The notes: generated by a model from the sequence alone, not told the origin. Shown: positions 25,497 through 34,299, numbered from the stretch's first letter. The stretch is DNA of 64,000 bases from Lysobacter sp. Root76 (GCF_001428685.1 NZ_LMIK01000006.1:376860-440859); one strand, 5' to 3'. A program made the numbers and translations.

Positions 25497-26663
25497 TTAG
25501 AACCACACCCGGACGCCGGCGACGACGCGGGTATCCTGGGTCGATTCGCCTTCGTCGCGACGCAGATCGGCGGTGTTGCCGAACGCGCGCTCGTGGACCA
25601 CGCCGACGTAGGGCGCGAAGCGGCGGCTGAACTCATAGCGCAGCCGCAGCCCGGCCTCGAGCGTGCTCAAGCCCGAACCCACGCCGCGCTGTCGATCCTG
25701 GCTGCCGTTGAATTCGAGTTCGACGAGCGGCTGCAGGATCAAGCGATTGGTCAGCAGCACGTCGTACTCAGCTTCGAAATTGGCCGCGACGCGTCCGGAC
25801 GCGCCGACGTAGGCGGTGGCCTGGACCTCGAACTTGTACGGCGACAGGCCCTGCAGGCCGACCGCGAACCAGTCCTGCGAGCGACCCGGTTTGAAGTCGT
25901 GCTTGGCGCCGACCACCACGTCCCACCAGGGCGTGATGCTGCGGCCGTAGAGCGCTTCCAGGTTCGCCGACTCGGTGACGCCGCCTTCGCGTTCGCCTTC
26001 GCTGCGCAACCACAAACGATTGAGATCGCTGCCGAACCAGGCCGTGGCCTCCCAGGCCTCGCCGCGGCCATGATCGGCGTCGCCGGCTTCGAGACGGTCG
26101 AACAGCACGTAGCTGTTGAATTCGCGCGCGTGTTCCATGTGCTTGCGCAAGGGCGGAAACGCGGCGGCGCGGTCGGCATCGGTGATCGGCGGAATCGGCT
26201 CTCGTGGAATCGGCTCCAGCGGAGTTTCGCTCGCGGCGGGCGCGTGCCCCATGGCGGCGTGGTCCATCTTCGAATGGTCCATGCCTTCGTGTTCGCCGCT
26301 GTCCTTGGGCTCGGCGTCGTGACCCATCGCGGCATGGTCCATCTTCGAATGGTCCATGCCCGCGTGTTCGTCGCTGTCCTTGGGCTCGGCGTCGTGCCCC
26401 ATCGCGGCATGGTCCATCTTCGAATGGTCCATGCCCGCGTGTTCGTCGCTGTCCTTGGGCGCGGCGTCGTGGCCCATCGCCGCATGGTCCATCTTGGAGG
26501 GATCCGCGACCGGTTCGGATGCCGTAGGCGTCGTACGCGGTTTCGGTTCGGGCTTGGCCTGCGCAGCGTGTTCGCCATGGTGCTGCGCTTGCGCGGCGCC
26601 GGCGAAGGCGAGCGTCAATGCGGCGGCGAGCGCGGCGCGGCGGGGGAAGAGGAGGGCGCTCAT
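25497..26663 (-). CDS. copB: Copper resistance outer membrane protein CopB
   Basis: The 388-residue protein has a signal peptide ending near AQAQ, a Met/His-rich region of about 110 residues made of 25-residue repeats, and a C-terminal CopB beta-barrel domain from about residue 160 (SYVLFDRLEAGD through RVVAGVRVWF, with a terminal Phe). It is thought to bind copper at the cell surface or in the periplasm. The ATG at 26661-26663 overlaps the copA stop codon (ATGA). The barrel part is of normal length. Confidence 0.92.
   Translation of the reverse strand: MSALLFPRRAALAAALTLAFAGAAQAQHHGEHAAQAKPEPKPRTTPTASEPVADPSKMDHAAMGHDAAPKDSDEHAGMDHSKMDHAAMGHDAEPKDSDEHAGMDHSKMDHAAMGHDAEPKDSGEHEGMDHSKMDHAAMGHAPAASETPLEPIPREPIPPITDADRAAAFPPLRKHMEHAREFNSYVLFDRLEAGDADHGRGEAWEATAWFGSDLNRLWLRSEGEREGGVTESANLEALYGRSITPWWDVVVGAKHDFKPGRSQDWFAVGLQGLSPYKFEVQATAYVGASGRVAANFEAEYDVLLTNRLILQPLVELEFNGSQDRQRGVGSGLSTLEAGLRLRYEFSRRFAPYVGVVHERAFGNTADLRRDEGESTQDTRVVAGVRVWF
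26268..26492 (-). repeat. 75-bp tandem repeat in copB
   Basis: Three nearly identical 75-bp units encode MDHAAMGHDAEPKDS followed by DEHAGMDHSK (residues about 58-132), then a partial fourth copy MDHAAMGH. Copy number probably varies between strains and sets the number of copper ligands. Confidence 0.9.
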
Positions 26664-28516
26664 TCTTCTACCCTCACTTCGCGCATCATGCCCGCTTCCA
26701 TGTGATAAAGCAGATGGCAGTGGTAGGCCCAGCGGCCGAGCGCGTCGGCGCGCACGCGGTAGCTGCGGCGCGTTCCAGGCGGCATGTCGATGGTGTGCTT
26801 GCGGACCTGGAACTCGCCCTTTTCGTCCTCCAGGTCGCTCCACAAACCGTGCAGATGGATCGGATGGGTCATCATGGTGTCGTTGACCAGGGTGATGCGC
26901 ATGCGCTCGCCGTAGTTCAAGCGCAGCGGCTCGGCGTCCATGAACTTCTGGCCGTTGAACGACCAGGCGAATTTCTCCATGTGGCCGGTCAGGTGCAGTT
27001 CTATCGTGCGGCTGGGATCGCGGCCGTCGGGGTCCTCGAACAAGCTCTTGAGGTCGGCGTAGCGCAGCACGCGACGGCCGTTGTCGCGCAGGCCGATGCC
27101 CGGATCGTCCAGCCGCGGCGTACTGCTCATCGACTGCATATCGATCAGCGGATTGCCGGTTTCGCTGGCCGGATGCGCCGCGCCGTCGCCGTGGTTCATG
27201 CCCGCCATGCCTTGAGCGGAATGGTCCATGCCCGCCATCGATGGCGCGCCGCCGGCCATGCCCATGCTGGCGCCGCAACTGCCTTCGGGCATCGTCTTCT
27301 TGGGCGTGCCGCCGCTTCCTTGGTTCATCCCGCCGTGGTCCATACCAGCGTGATCCATGCCGCCGTGGCCCATGTCGTCCATGGTCAGGATGACGCGCGG
27401 ATCGGGCGCGGGTACCGGCGCGGACAGGCCCTCGCGTACCGCGAGCGTGCCGCGCGCATAGCCGGTGCGGCCCATATCCTGGGCGAAAATCGTGTACGCG
27501 TCCTGGCCGGAGGGTTCGACGATCACGTCGAAGGTCTCGGCCACCGCGATCCGGAACTCGTCCACGCTGACCGGATGGATGTACTGGCCGTCGGCGGCGA
27601 CCACGGTCATCTTCAGCCCCGGGATGCGCACGTCGAAGTAGCTCATCGCCGAGCCGTTGATGAAGCGCAGCAGCACTTTCTCGCCGGAACGGAACAGGCC
27701 GGTCCAGTTGCCCGCCGGCGCCGCGCCGTTGAGCAGGTAGGTGTAGGTGTGGGCATTGATGTCCGACAGGTCGGTCGGGGTCATGCGCATCCGGCCCCAC
27801 TGGCCGCGATCGCGCAGCGTCGCCGCCAGGCCCTGTTCGCGCGCGTCGCGGGCGAAGTCGCCTACAGTGCGCTTGTAGGTGTTGTCGTAGTCCGACATCT
27901 TCTTCATGCGCCGGAACAGCGCGGCCGGATCCAGGTCGGTCCAGTCCGACAGCAGCACCACGTGCTCGCGGTCGTAGCGGAACGGCGGCGGCTGCAGCGG
28001 ATCGATCACGATCGCGCCGTACAGCCCGGCCTGCTCCTGGAACATCGAATGGCTGTGGTACCAGTAGGTGCCGGACTGGCGCAGCTGGAAGCGGTACGCG
28101 AAGGTTTCGCCCGGCGGGATGCCGTCGAAACTCAGACCCGGCACTCCGTCCATGTTGGCCGGCAGCAAGATGCCGTGCCAGTGGATGGAACTGGTGTCGC
28201 GCAAGCGGTTGGCGACGCGCAAGGTCACCGTGTCGCCTTCGCGCCAGCGCAGGATCGGCGCCGGCAGCGAGCCGTTGACGGTGATCGCCGGACGCACGCG
28301 TCCGGTGAAGTTGACCGGCGCCGCATCGATGGCGAGGTCGAAATCGCGGCCGCTGAGCTCGCGTGCGGTCGTGGCCAATGCGGTGCCCGCGAACGCGGGC
28401 GAGCGCCACAGGCCCAGGCCCGCGGCGACGCCGCCTACGGCCAGGCCGGTGACGAAACGCCGGCGCGAAGGCTCGGCCAGGGTATCCGGCCGTCGGCCGG
28501 AGAAATCGGAAGACAT
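26660..28516 (-). CDS. copA: Multicopper oxidase CopA (copper resistance)
   Basis: The 618-residue periplasmic enzyme probably oxidises Cu+ and sequesters copper. It has a Tat signal (PSRRRFVTG) and three cupredoxin domains. Copper ligands are seen in SIHWHGIL, TYWYHSHSM, HPIHLHGLW and the C-terminal HCHLLYHMEAGMM. A Met/His-rich insert (about residues 380-450, with MGHGGMDHAGMDHGGMNQ) is typical of the CopA/PcoA group. The ATG at 28514-28516 has GGAG seven bases upstream. It is the second gene of the operon, after copL, and is coupled to copB. Confidence 0.95.
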   Translation of the reverse strand: MSSDFSGRRPDTLAEPSRRRFVTGLAVGGVAAGLGLWRSPAFAGTALATTARELSGRDFDLAIDAAPVNFTGRVRPAITVNGSLPAPILRWREGDTVTLRVANRLRDTSSIHWHGILLPANMDGVPGLSFDGIPPGETFAYRFQLRQSGTYWYHSHSMFQEQAGLYGAIVIDPLQPPPFRYDREHVVLLSDWTDLDPAALFRRMKKMSDYDNTYKRTVGDFARDAREQGLAATLRDRGQWGRMRMTPTDLSDINAHTYTYLLNGAAPAGNWTGLFRSGEKVLLRFINGSAMSYFDVRIPGLKMTVVAADGQYIHPVSVDEFRIAVAETFDVIVEPSGQDAYTIFAQDMGRTGYARGTLAVREGLSAPVPAPDPRVILTMDDMGHGGMDHAGMDHGGMNQGSGGTPKKTMPEGSCGASMGMAGGAPSMAGMDHSAQGMAGMNHGDGAAHPASETGNPLIDMQSMSSTPRLDDPGIGLRDNGRRVLRYADLKSLFEDPDGRDPSRTIELHLTGHMEKFAWSFNGQKFMDAEPLRLNYGERMRITLVNDTMMTHPIHLHGLWSDLEDEKGEFQVRKHTIDMPPGTRRSYRVRADALGRWAYHCHLLYHMEAGMMREVRVEE

Positions 28517-28640
28517 CGTCGAACTCCACAAGAATCGGAAACGCCGGCGCGCAATGCGACCGACGGCACGAGGTCCCTGGCGGACGTTGGCGCCGCACGG
28601 AACCCGCTAAAGCCCACCGCAGGCGCGGTGCGCAGGACGA

Positions 28641-29132
28641 TCAAGCGATGGGAGGTCGAATCGGGGAGTGCAGGGCCGGCGCGTCGTGATCGACGGGCAT
28701 CGGCTGGGCGATCATGGCGTGACCGATATGCGCGCCGCCCAGGGCGAAGGCGATCGCGGTCGCCGGCGCGGGCTGCAGGCAGGAACAGGTGCAGGTCGGC
28801 GACTTGCAGCAGTCCGGCGATGTGGCATCGGGCGCGTGGCCGCTGTGGCCGGCAGGCATCGACGCGCCGTCGTGATCCATGCCCGCCATCTGCATGCCAT
28901 CGTGGAGCGTGCCGTCGTGGGTCATGCCGTGATGGGTCATGCGGTCATGGATCATGCCGTCGTGAGTCATGCCGTTATCGGTCATGCCGTCGTGGCAGGA
29001 CGTCTGGGCGATGGCCGCGGCTCCCATCGTCGCCGACAGGTGGCTCAACTGCATTTGCGTGGATGCAACCGCGTACGCCGACCCATTGAGGATCAGGCCG
29101 ACGCAGAGCAGCAGGCGCAGTAGGATCGACAT
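28641..29132 (-). CDS. copL: CopL-type metal-binding regulatory protein
   Basis: The 163-residue protein has an N-terminal signal/anchor (LLRLLLCVGLILNGSAYAVA), a Met/His-rich middle with repeated MTHDGM-like units and a Cys cluster CCKSPTCTCSC near residue 112. This layout matches CopL of xanthomonads, which is needed for copper-induced expression of copAB. It is the first gene of the leftward copper operon. The start is ATG at 29130-29132; a GTG one codon upstream is possible. Confidence 0.8.
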   Translation of the reverse strand: MSILLRLLLCVGLILNGSAYAVASTQMQLSHLSATMGAAAIAQTSCHDGMTDNGMTHDGMIHDRMTHHGMTHDGTLHDGMQMAGMDHDGASMPAGHSGHAPDATSPDCCKSPTCTCSCLQPAPATAIAFALGGAHIGHAMIAQPMPVDHDAPALHSPIRPPIA

Positions 29133-29194
29133 CACCGCATTACTTTACCGCTAAGCGCGCCGGCTTGTCGTCAAAATTGCGTGTAAGCCACGGC

Positions 29195-29226
29195 GCTGGA
29201 GTCTGAACCATGGTTCAGGCTCCAGC
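29195..29226. promoter_or_regulatory. 32-bp dyad upstream of copL
   Basis: The arms GCTGGAG and CTCCAGC enclose the inner dyad CTGAACC-AT-GGTTCAG. The inner part resembles the dyad in the merR promoter (CTGRACC-N2-GGTYCAG). It lies about 63 bp before copL and is divergent from the topoisomerase gene, so it is a candidate metal-responsive operator. Confidence 0.6.
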
Positions 29227-29301
29227 CCGGTTGGAGGCGGCTCGGGCGTCGATTCGGCTGCGTTGACGCGTCGACGACGCCCCTGTCCTTATCTGTCGGG
29301 C

Positions 29302-30429
29302 ATGAGAAGGCTAGCGCGGACAACCGATTCGCCGGCGACCGCTCCCAGCCCCGGATCTTTGCGCGATGCGGCCGCGGCCGGCCTGCGCTACGTCAGCGAC
29401 AGCGATCCGGGCATCGCGCGCCTGCGCTCGGGGCGGGGTTTCCGCTATCGCGATGCACAGGGCCGGGCCGTGCGCGATGCCGCCACGCTGGAGCGCATCC
29501 GCGCGCTCGCGGTGCCGCCGGCCTACACCGACGTGTGGATCTGCGCTCATCCCTACGGTCATCTGCAGGCGACCGGGCGCGACGCCCGCGGCCGCAAGCA
29601 GTACCGCTACCACACCGCCTGGCGGCATGCGCGCAACCACGGCAAGTTCGATCGCATCGTCGACTTCGGCGCGGCGCTGCCGCGACTGCGCAGGCGCCTG
29701 CGTGCCGACTTGAAGCAGGGCGGCCTCCCGCGCAGCAAAGTGCTGGCGATCGTCGTGGCCTTGATGTCCGAGACCTTGCTGCGCGTGGGTAACGACGCCT
29801 ATGCGCGCAGCAACGGTACGTTCGGCCTGACCACGCTGCGCAATCGCCACCTGGACTTCCTGCGCGAGGGGCGTGCACGGCTGCATTTCCGCGGCAAAGG
29901 CGGCCAGCAGCACGACATCGCGATCGACGACGCCGCGCTGGTGCGGCAACTCCGGCGCTGCCAGCAACTGCCGGGCCAGCTCCTGTTCCAGTACCGCGAC
30001 GACAACGGCGCGATACAGCCGGTGGACTCGGACACCATCAATGCCTACTTGCGCGAGGCCATGGACGGCGAGTTCAGCGCCAAGGATTTCCGCACGTGGG
30101 GCGGCACGCTGGCAGCCTTCAAACGTTTGGCCCTGTTGCCGTTGCCCGAGGGTAGGGCAGGTCGAGCGCCCAGCGAACGCGCCCTGGCTCAGGTCGAGAA
30201 AACCGTGGTGGGCGAGGTCGCGCAACTGCTGCGCAACACACCGGCGGTCTGCCGCAAGTCCTACATCGACCCGGCGGTGTTTTCGGGTTGGCGCGAGCAG
30301 GCCCTGGCGCGCTACGCCGCCCAGGCACGCGGCGAGCGTCAATGGGAGCAGGCCACGCTGCGATTCCTGAAGCGCATGCACGGCCGCAGGCCCAAGACCG
30401 GACGCGCGGGCAGTGCGGCGGCTTCCTAG
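29302..30429 (+). CDS. DNA topoisomerase IB (poxvirus-like)
   Basis: The 375-residue enzyme relaxes supercoils by nicking one strand through a 3'-phosphotyrosine. It has the N-terminal recognition domain (GRGFRYRDAQGR, IRALAVPPAYTDVWI), and the catalytic domain with RYHTAWRHAR, the Arg motif LLRVGNDAYARSNGTFGLTTLR, FRGKGGQQH, RTWGGTLAAF and the nucleophile Tyr321 in CRKSYIDP. The length fits bacterial members. The ATG at 29302 was preferred to an upstream TTG, although neither has a clear RBS. It is divergent from copL. Confidence 0.93.
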   Translation: MRRLARTTDSPATAPSPGSLRDAAAAGLRYVSDSDPGIARLRSGRGFRYRDAQGRAVRDAATLERIRALAVPPAYTDVWICAHPYGHLQATGRDARGRKQYRYHTAWRHARNHGKFDRIVDFGAALPRLRRRLRADLKQGGLPRSKVLAIVVALMSETLLRVGNDAYARSNGTFGLTTLRNRHLDFLREGRARLHFRGKGGQQHDIAIDDAALVRQLRRCQQLPGQLLFQYRDDNGAIQPVDSDTINAYLREAMDGEFSAKDFRTWGGTLAAFKRLALLPLPEGRAGRAPSERALAQVEKTVVGEVAQLLRNTPAVCRKSYIDPAVFSGWREQALARYAAQARGERQWEQATLRFLKRMHGRRPKTGRAGSAAAS

Positions 30430-30520
30430 TGCCGAGCTCGCGCGGGCACGCGCGTCGCTGTGTCCACTGCAGAGCGATTCACGGCAAAATGGCGGGCCGG
30501 ATTTAGCGAACAAGGCATCC

Positions 30521-31972
30521 ATGCGGATCGGAATCGACTTCGGAACCAGCTACTCGGCCGCCGGCGCGGTCGTCGCCGAAGCGGATCAGCTGCAGCTGAT
30601 CCGCTTCGGCGACGACCGGCAGTTCCGCACGACCGTGTTCTTCCCGCTGCGGATGCCCGACATCGCCCAGTTCGAGCTGACCGAGCAGTTGCACGAGCAG
30701 GTGAGGGCGCTGGTCGCCGGCGCGAAGCGCGACCAGAGCCAGGAACTGGCGCGCGTGCAGCGCCTGCGCGAAGAAGCCATGCAGCGACCGGCGCACCTGC
30801 GCGCCGATGCCCTGGCTCTGGTGCCGACGGTACGCAAGCAGTCGGACCACGAAATGCAGCGTGCCGCCGTGGTTGCGGTACGCCGTCAGTGGGCGGCCGA
30901 CGAGGTCCGCAAGGCGATGGAAGCGGGCGCGGACGTGCAGAACGCGCTGTACGGCGACGAAGCGATCGAGGCTTACATGGCCAGCGGCACCGGCCACCTG
31001 GTGGTTTCGCCCAAGTCCATGCTGGGCTACAGACTCGAAGGCGGTGCCCGCGAGGCGCTGCTGCGGATCTCCACACAGCTCCTGCGCCACATCCGCACGA
31101 CCGCATCCGCGCAGTTGGGCACCGAAGTGCGCCAAGCGGTCATGGGACGGCCGGTGCGCTTCCGCAGCAGCATGAAGGAGGCGGGCGGCGTGCAGGCCTT
31201 GGAGATACTCACCGACGCCGCGCACGCCGCCGGTTTCGATGCCGTCGAATTCCTCGAAGAGCCGGCGGCGGCCGCCTACGGCTATCACCGCGGCCAGGCC
31301 GCAGCCAGTCGAACGCTGATCCTGGATATCGGCGGCGGCACCACGGACATCGCGCTCGCCGATGTCGGCGGGACGGCGCCGGCGCCTGTCATCCACGGTT
31401 CCTGGGGCGAGCCCGTCGGCGGTACCGACGTCGACATCGAGCTCAGCATGCGCGGGGTTATGGCGCTGTTCGGCAAGGGCGTCACGCCGACCGCGGTGCA
31501 TCGCTATTACGAGGCATCGACCGTCCACGACCTGGAGCGGCAGAACAACTTCCGCCAGGCGTCGTTCAAGAACGTGGAAGCGCCTTACGGCCCGCGCCTG
31601 GAGCGACTGCAGCTGCCTGGGCACACGGTGCGCCTGAACCGCGCCGTCGAGCGGGCCAAGATCGGCCTGAGCGACCAGGGCCGGGTCGGATTCGAGCTCG
31701 ACTACATCGAGGACGGCCTGCGAGCGCGCCTAGACAAGGAGCGGCTGCAGGACGCGGCCAGCCCGTTCCTGCGTCATCTGGGCGAACTCATGCAGCGCGC
31801 CAAGGCGGATCTGCCCAATCAGCCCGACAGTGTCTATCTCACCGGCGGCATGTCGCGTTCGCCTTACGTGCCGGCAGCCGCGAAGGAGGTATTCCCGGAC
31901 GCCAGAATCGTCACCGGCGACGCGTCGCTGGGCGTGGTGACGGGATTGGCGCACGCGGCCGCGGCCGGTTGA
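30521..31972 (+). CDS. Hsp70-family protein (YegD-like)
   Basis: The 483-residue protein has the actin/Hsp70 ATPase fold: phosphate-1 IGIDFGTSYS at the N-terminus, a linker EEPAAAAYGYH, phosphate-2 LILDIGGGTTDIALADVG and the adenosine motif LTGGMSRSPYVPAAA near the C-terminus. It lacks the DnaK substrate-binding domain, as in E. coli YegD. The substrate is unknown. The ATG at 30521 directly precedes the first strand. The gene ends about 110 bp before the dif-like site. Confidence 0.88.
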   Translation: MRIGIDFGTSYSAAGAVVAEADQLQLIRFGDDRQFRTTVFFPLRMPDIAQFELTEQLHEQVRALVAGAKRDQSQELARVQRLREEAMQRPAHLRADALALVPTVRKQSDHEMQRAAVVAVRRQWAADEVRKAMEAGADVQNALYGDEAIEAYMASGTGHLVVSPKSMLGYRLEGGAREALLRISTQLLRHIRTTASAQLGTEVRQAVMGRPVRFRSSMKEAGGVQALEILTDAAHAAGFDAVEFLEEPAAAAYGYHRGQAAASRTLILDIGGGTTDIALADVGGTAPAPVIHGSWGEPVGGTDVDIELSMRGVMALFGKGVTPTAVHRYYEASTVHDLERQNNFRQASFKNVEAPYGPRLERLQLPGHTVRLNRAVERAKIGLSDQGRVGFELDYIEDGLRARLDKERLQDAASPFLRHLGELMQRAKADLPNQPDSVYLTGGMSRSPYVPAAAKEVFPDARIVTGDASLGVVTGLAHAAAAG

Positions 31973-32083
31973 GGCCGGCTGAATTTCCACGGATCTGCCC
32001 GCAAGGCATTGTTTTTGTGGATGTCTCCGAGGTGAGGGGTGTCGACAGGGCTTAATCCGCCATCGTGCCCGCTCCATACGTGG

Positions 32084-32111
32084 CATTTACATAATATGCA
32101 TTATGCGAAGT
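32084..32111 (+). other. dif-like XerC/XerD recombination site (attL)
   Basis: The 28-bp sequence consists of CATTTACATAA (XerD half), TATGCA (central region) and TTATGCGAAGT (XerC half). Read on the minus strand it resembles E. coli dif in the GCATAA half, in the spacer (TGCATA versus TGTATA) and in TTATGT. It adjoins the left end of the filamentous prophage, as expected of phages that use XerCD. It marks the likely chromosome dimer resolution site, hence the terminus. Confidence 0.8.
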
Positions 32112-32159
32112 TATATGCAGGGTTCACGCGTGGCTTCGCGCGGCGTTTAGGAAGGCTCT
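32095..32159 (+). repeat. Left 65-bp attachment repeat
   Basis: It begins with the dif core and ends in GGCGTTTAGGAAGGCTCT. The copy at 41251-41315 has the same length and is identical in the core and the last 18 bp, with scattered differences between. Read in the frame of the phage repressor it is open, continuing to a stop at 32212-32214. Confidence 0.85.
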
Positions 32160-32191
32160 GGCGCGATGGATCGCCGCATGGAGGCTGAATG

Positions 32192-32407
32192 ATGCGCCCG
32201 CCCTGTTGGCCTGACGGCAAGCCGTGCCCAAACGCATGCGCACACCAGCACTACCAGCGCACGGTCTACAACCACACGCCGCTCTACGGGCCGTGGGATC
32301 GCTGGCGCATGGCTGGGGGCCGACTGGTCTCGCCGCACGGCGACTGGATCGGCCCCGGCTTGCTGGATCGCTGGATGTGGCGGCAGATGCGGATGTTTGA
32401 GATCTAG
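32192..32407 (+). CDS. Inoviral left-end protein, conserved, unknown
   Basis: The 71-residue protein begins MRPPCWPDGKPCPNACA and continues with YNHTPLYGPWDRWRMAGGRLVSPHGDWI. I recall similar proteins from filamentous phages of Xanthomonas and Stenotrophomonas, where they have no known function; this comes from memory and was not checked. The RBS GGAGG lies 7 bp before the ATG at 32192; an ATG one codon earlier is less well spaced. A truncated copy exists at 52719-52790. A terminator follows. Confidence 0.75.
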   Translation: MRPPCWPDGKPCPNACAHQHYQRTVYNHTPLYGPWDRWRMAGGRLVSPHGDWIGPGLLDRWMWRQMRMFEI

Positions 32408-32447
32408 CCACAACCAACAATTGCTTGTTTCAACTACAGGAGAAAGA

Positions 32448-32476
32448 AGAAGGCCCGCCAACTCGGCGGGCCTTCT
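32448..32476. terminator. Hairpin between convergent genes
   Basis: The 12-bp perfect arms AGAAGGCCCGCC and GGCGGGCCTTCT surround a 5-base loop. The minus strand continues into a T-rich stretch. It can end both the rightward left-end gene and the leftward cargo genes. Confidence 0.85.
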
Positions 32477-33282
32477 CATTCGGCGTCGAGAGAAACTGGT
32501 TTTTTTACCCAAGCCTCATCAATGAGCCTTAAGATTTCTGCGGCGTCTTGCACCGCCTTGCGGTCCTCTCCCTGGCCACACAGCATGGAGTCGATCTCTT
32601 CAAGCAGCCGCGCCTCTAGCGCCTGAATAACATACTGATGCGACTTAGAGCCGTACTTATCCACGAACTCAGAAAAGTTCGGCAGCACAGCTTTCAACAC
32701 ATTGTCGACGCTGGTTGACTTGGCAAAAATTTCAAGGTCGAGACGGTTCTTGAGCGCTTGAATTGTCAGAACACCATGAACACATACCGCGTGGTAAGCA
32801 GAAAAAATCGCCCAGACCATTGGCGTCACGAACGGCCTGGCCTGCGCACCACTCGTGTTAGAAACCATCTGAAAATCAACTTCAGAGTCAATGGCGTTGA
32901 GAAACATATCGAGCCCAGGTCGTTGGGCGTGAAGTTTAGAGATCTCATGAACGTCCATGGCGCCCAGCGTATGAACTACGGTACGCATTGGGTTCAACGC
33001 GATTACAGCAGACCACAATTGGTCTACGGCTTCCAACCGCCTCCTATCAAGCGCCGAAGATCTTCCCATCATCCCGGCTAGGGCACTCGCGCGGACAGCA
33101 TCAATCTCAACCTGCTTGGAATTAAGATCGGCTCGAAGACGTTCCAGTTTTTCATTAAACTCGTTTTCGACCGATGCTTTCAGACGCGTGAGCAACAGAT
33201 TTCTTACGAGCCACAGCAGACCCGCTAGAAGGCTGGCCGCGCCCACGGATGTCACGAGAAACGATTGGATTTCCGCAGCCAT
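32476..33282 (-). CDS. Prophage cargo: membrane-anchored coiled-coil protein
   Basis: The 268-residue protein has one N-terminal transmembrane helix (VTSVGAASLLAGLLWLVRNLLL) followed by a charged coiled coil (ENEFNEKLERLRADLNSKQVEID) and a soluble helical domain. No named family is recognised. It is not a typical inoviral structural gene, has lower GC than the core phage genes, and occupies the cargo position next to attL. The ATG at 33280-33282 begins the helix. An immunity or defence function is possible but not shown. Confidence 0.7.
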   Translation of the reverse strand: MAAEIQSFLVTSVGAASLLAGLLWLVRNLLLTRLKASVENEFNEKLERLRADLNSKQVEIDAVRASALAGMMGRSSALDRRRLEAVDQLWSAVIALNPMRTVVHTLGAMDVHEISKLHAQRPGLDMFLNAIDSEVDFQMVSNTSGAQARPFVTPMVWAIFSAYHAVCVHGVLTIQALKNRLDLEIFAKSTSVDNVLKAVLPNFSEFVDKYGSKSHQYVIQALEARLLEEIDSMLCGQGEDRKAVQDAAEILRLIDEAWVKKPVSLDAE

Positions 33283-33393
33283 TCTATGTATCCCGACTAA
33301 ACATCGATGTCGCCCTAGCCGCCGCCGACGGGTAGCTTTTAGCAGCACTTCTTCAGGCAAGTTCAGCTGCGTTGCTGGCTCACCCGCTCCGCG

Positions 33394-33828
33394 TCAACGC
33401 TTTCTATCGCCTTCCTGTCGATCCGCAAAAAGAACGTCACTGACAACGAGATCAGACTTACTCGACCAAAGGTCTCGCCGCATAGCCAGCGCAGCCGTTA
33501 GAAACCCTTCCCTACTCGGCTGTTCAACGAAAGCTTTTACGCTCAGCAATACGGGCTTTGCCGCATACAAGATCATTTCGTGGTACTCGGCCTTTAGGTA
33601 CTCGATTACGTCCGGGGCTGAATGGATATCTGTTTGGCGGCTTGAGAGGTACTTGATGTTCTTCGGGTGAAAATAGACATCCATGTACAGCAAGCACGAC
33701 TTGTATCTGCGCTCTTTGTTCTCAAGCGCTTTGAACTCAAGCTCCTTTCGTCTTGCCTGAGAATTCGAAATGACGCTACCGATTCCGGCAACGCTAAGTA
33801 CGCCGAACATAATTTCGATATAGGTCAT
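33394..33828 (-). CDS. Prophage cargo: small membrane-anchored protein
   Basis: The 144-residue protein starts with a membrane helix (IEIMFGVLSVAGIGSVI), followed by a basic/charged stretch (QARRKELEFKALENKERRYK) and a helical domain. Its plan (helix, charged segment, helical body) resembles the adjacent cargo protein at 32476-33282, so the two may act together. No family is recognised and the RBS is weak. Confidence 0.65.
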   Translation of the reverse strand: MTYIEIMFGVLSVAGIGSVISNSQARRKELEFKALENKERRYKSCLLYMDVYFHPKNIKYLSSRQTDIHSAPDVIEYLKAEYHEMILYAAKPVLLSVKAFVEQPSREGFLTAALAMRRDLWSSKSDLVVSDVLFADRQEGDRKR

Positions 33829-33882
33829 GTGTGTTGCCCACTGTGATGAGGTGCTATCGCCCGATGCAGCTGGCTTTCTTCG

Positions 33883-34299
33883 TTACTTGCAGGCATCGAA
33901 CACCTGATCGTTGTACCAGCGGCGAACGTCAATACTTGCGTTCCGCCCGTGGTCACTGTCGAGGTAAGCAGATCGCCGCTGCCGCGCTAGCTCGCACTCG
34001 CTGCCACCCGAACGTGTGATGGTGGCGCCCTGCGCGGGCGGTCTGGATCGACCATCGGTGCCGGCGATACGCGACAGATACCCCGGATCGACGCTAGGCG
34101 CAGGGGCCGGCCGGGCATTGGCCTCAGCCGTTCCAGGCCACGTCTCCCACGTCTTGACGTGACGTTGGCCTTGCTCGCAGGGGTCCGACTGATACGTGAC
34201 CTCTTTGCCGCGAACACACTTGTGTATCTGCTGCGCCTGAGCGCCTTGAGCGTACAGGCACGCGATCAGTGCCAGCCCCATGCAACTGCGTGTCGTCAT
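33883..34299 (-). CDS. DUF4124 domain-containing exported protein
   Basis: The 138-residue protein has a Sec signal peptide (CMGLALIACLYAQGAQA) and then a DUF4124-like segment IHKCVRGKEVTYQSDPCEQGQ with two cysteines that may pair. The Pro/Ala-rich linker leads to a C-terminal part with SECELARQRRSAYLDSDHGRN. The ATG at 34297-34299 begins the signal peptide and is preceded by a G-rich RBS. It lies just downstream of zot, as part of the cargo end of the prophage. Confidence 0.8.
   Translation of the reverse strand: MTTRSCMGLALIACLYAQGAQAQQIHKCVRGKEVTYQSDPCEQGQRHVKTWETWPGTAEANARPAPAPSVDPGYLSRIAGTDGRSRPPAQGATITRSGGSECELARQRRSAYLDSDHGRNASIDVRRWYNDQVFDACK

Noticed and set aside
26618-29089. Open frame of 823 codons on the plus strand across the copper operon
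   Set aside because: It is antisense to copA and copL, whose copper-ligand motifs are clear; the frame is repetitive His/Arg/Val-rich shadow sequence.
30460-32055. Open frame of 531 codons overlapping the Hsp70-like gene
   Set aside because: It is in another frame of the same DNA; its Arg/Gly/Ala-rich composition contrasts with the clear ATPase motifs of the Hsp70-like frame.
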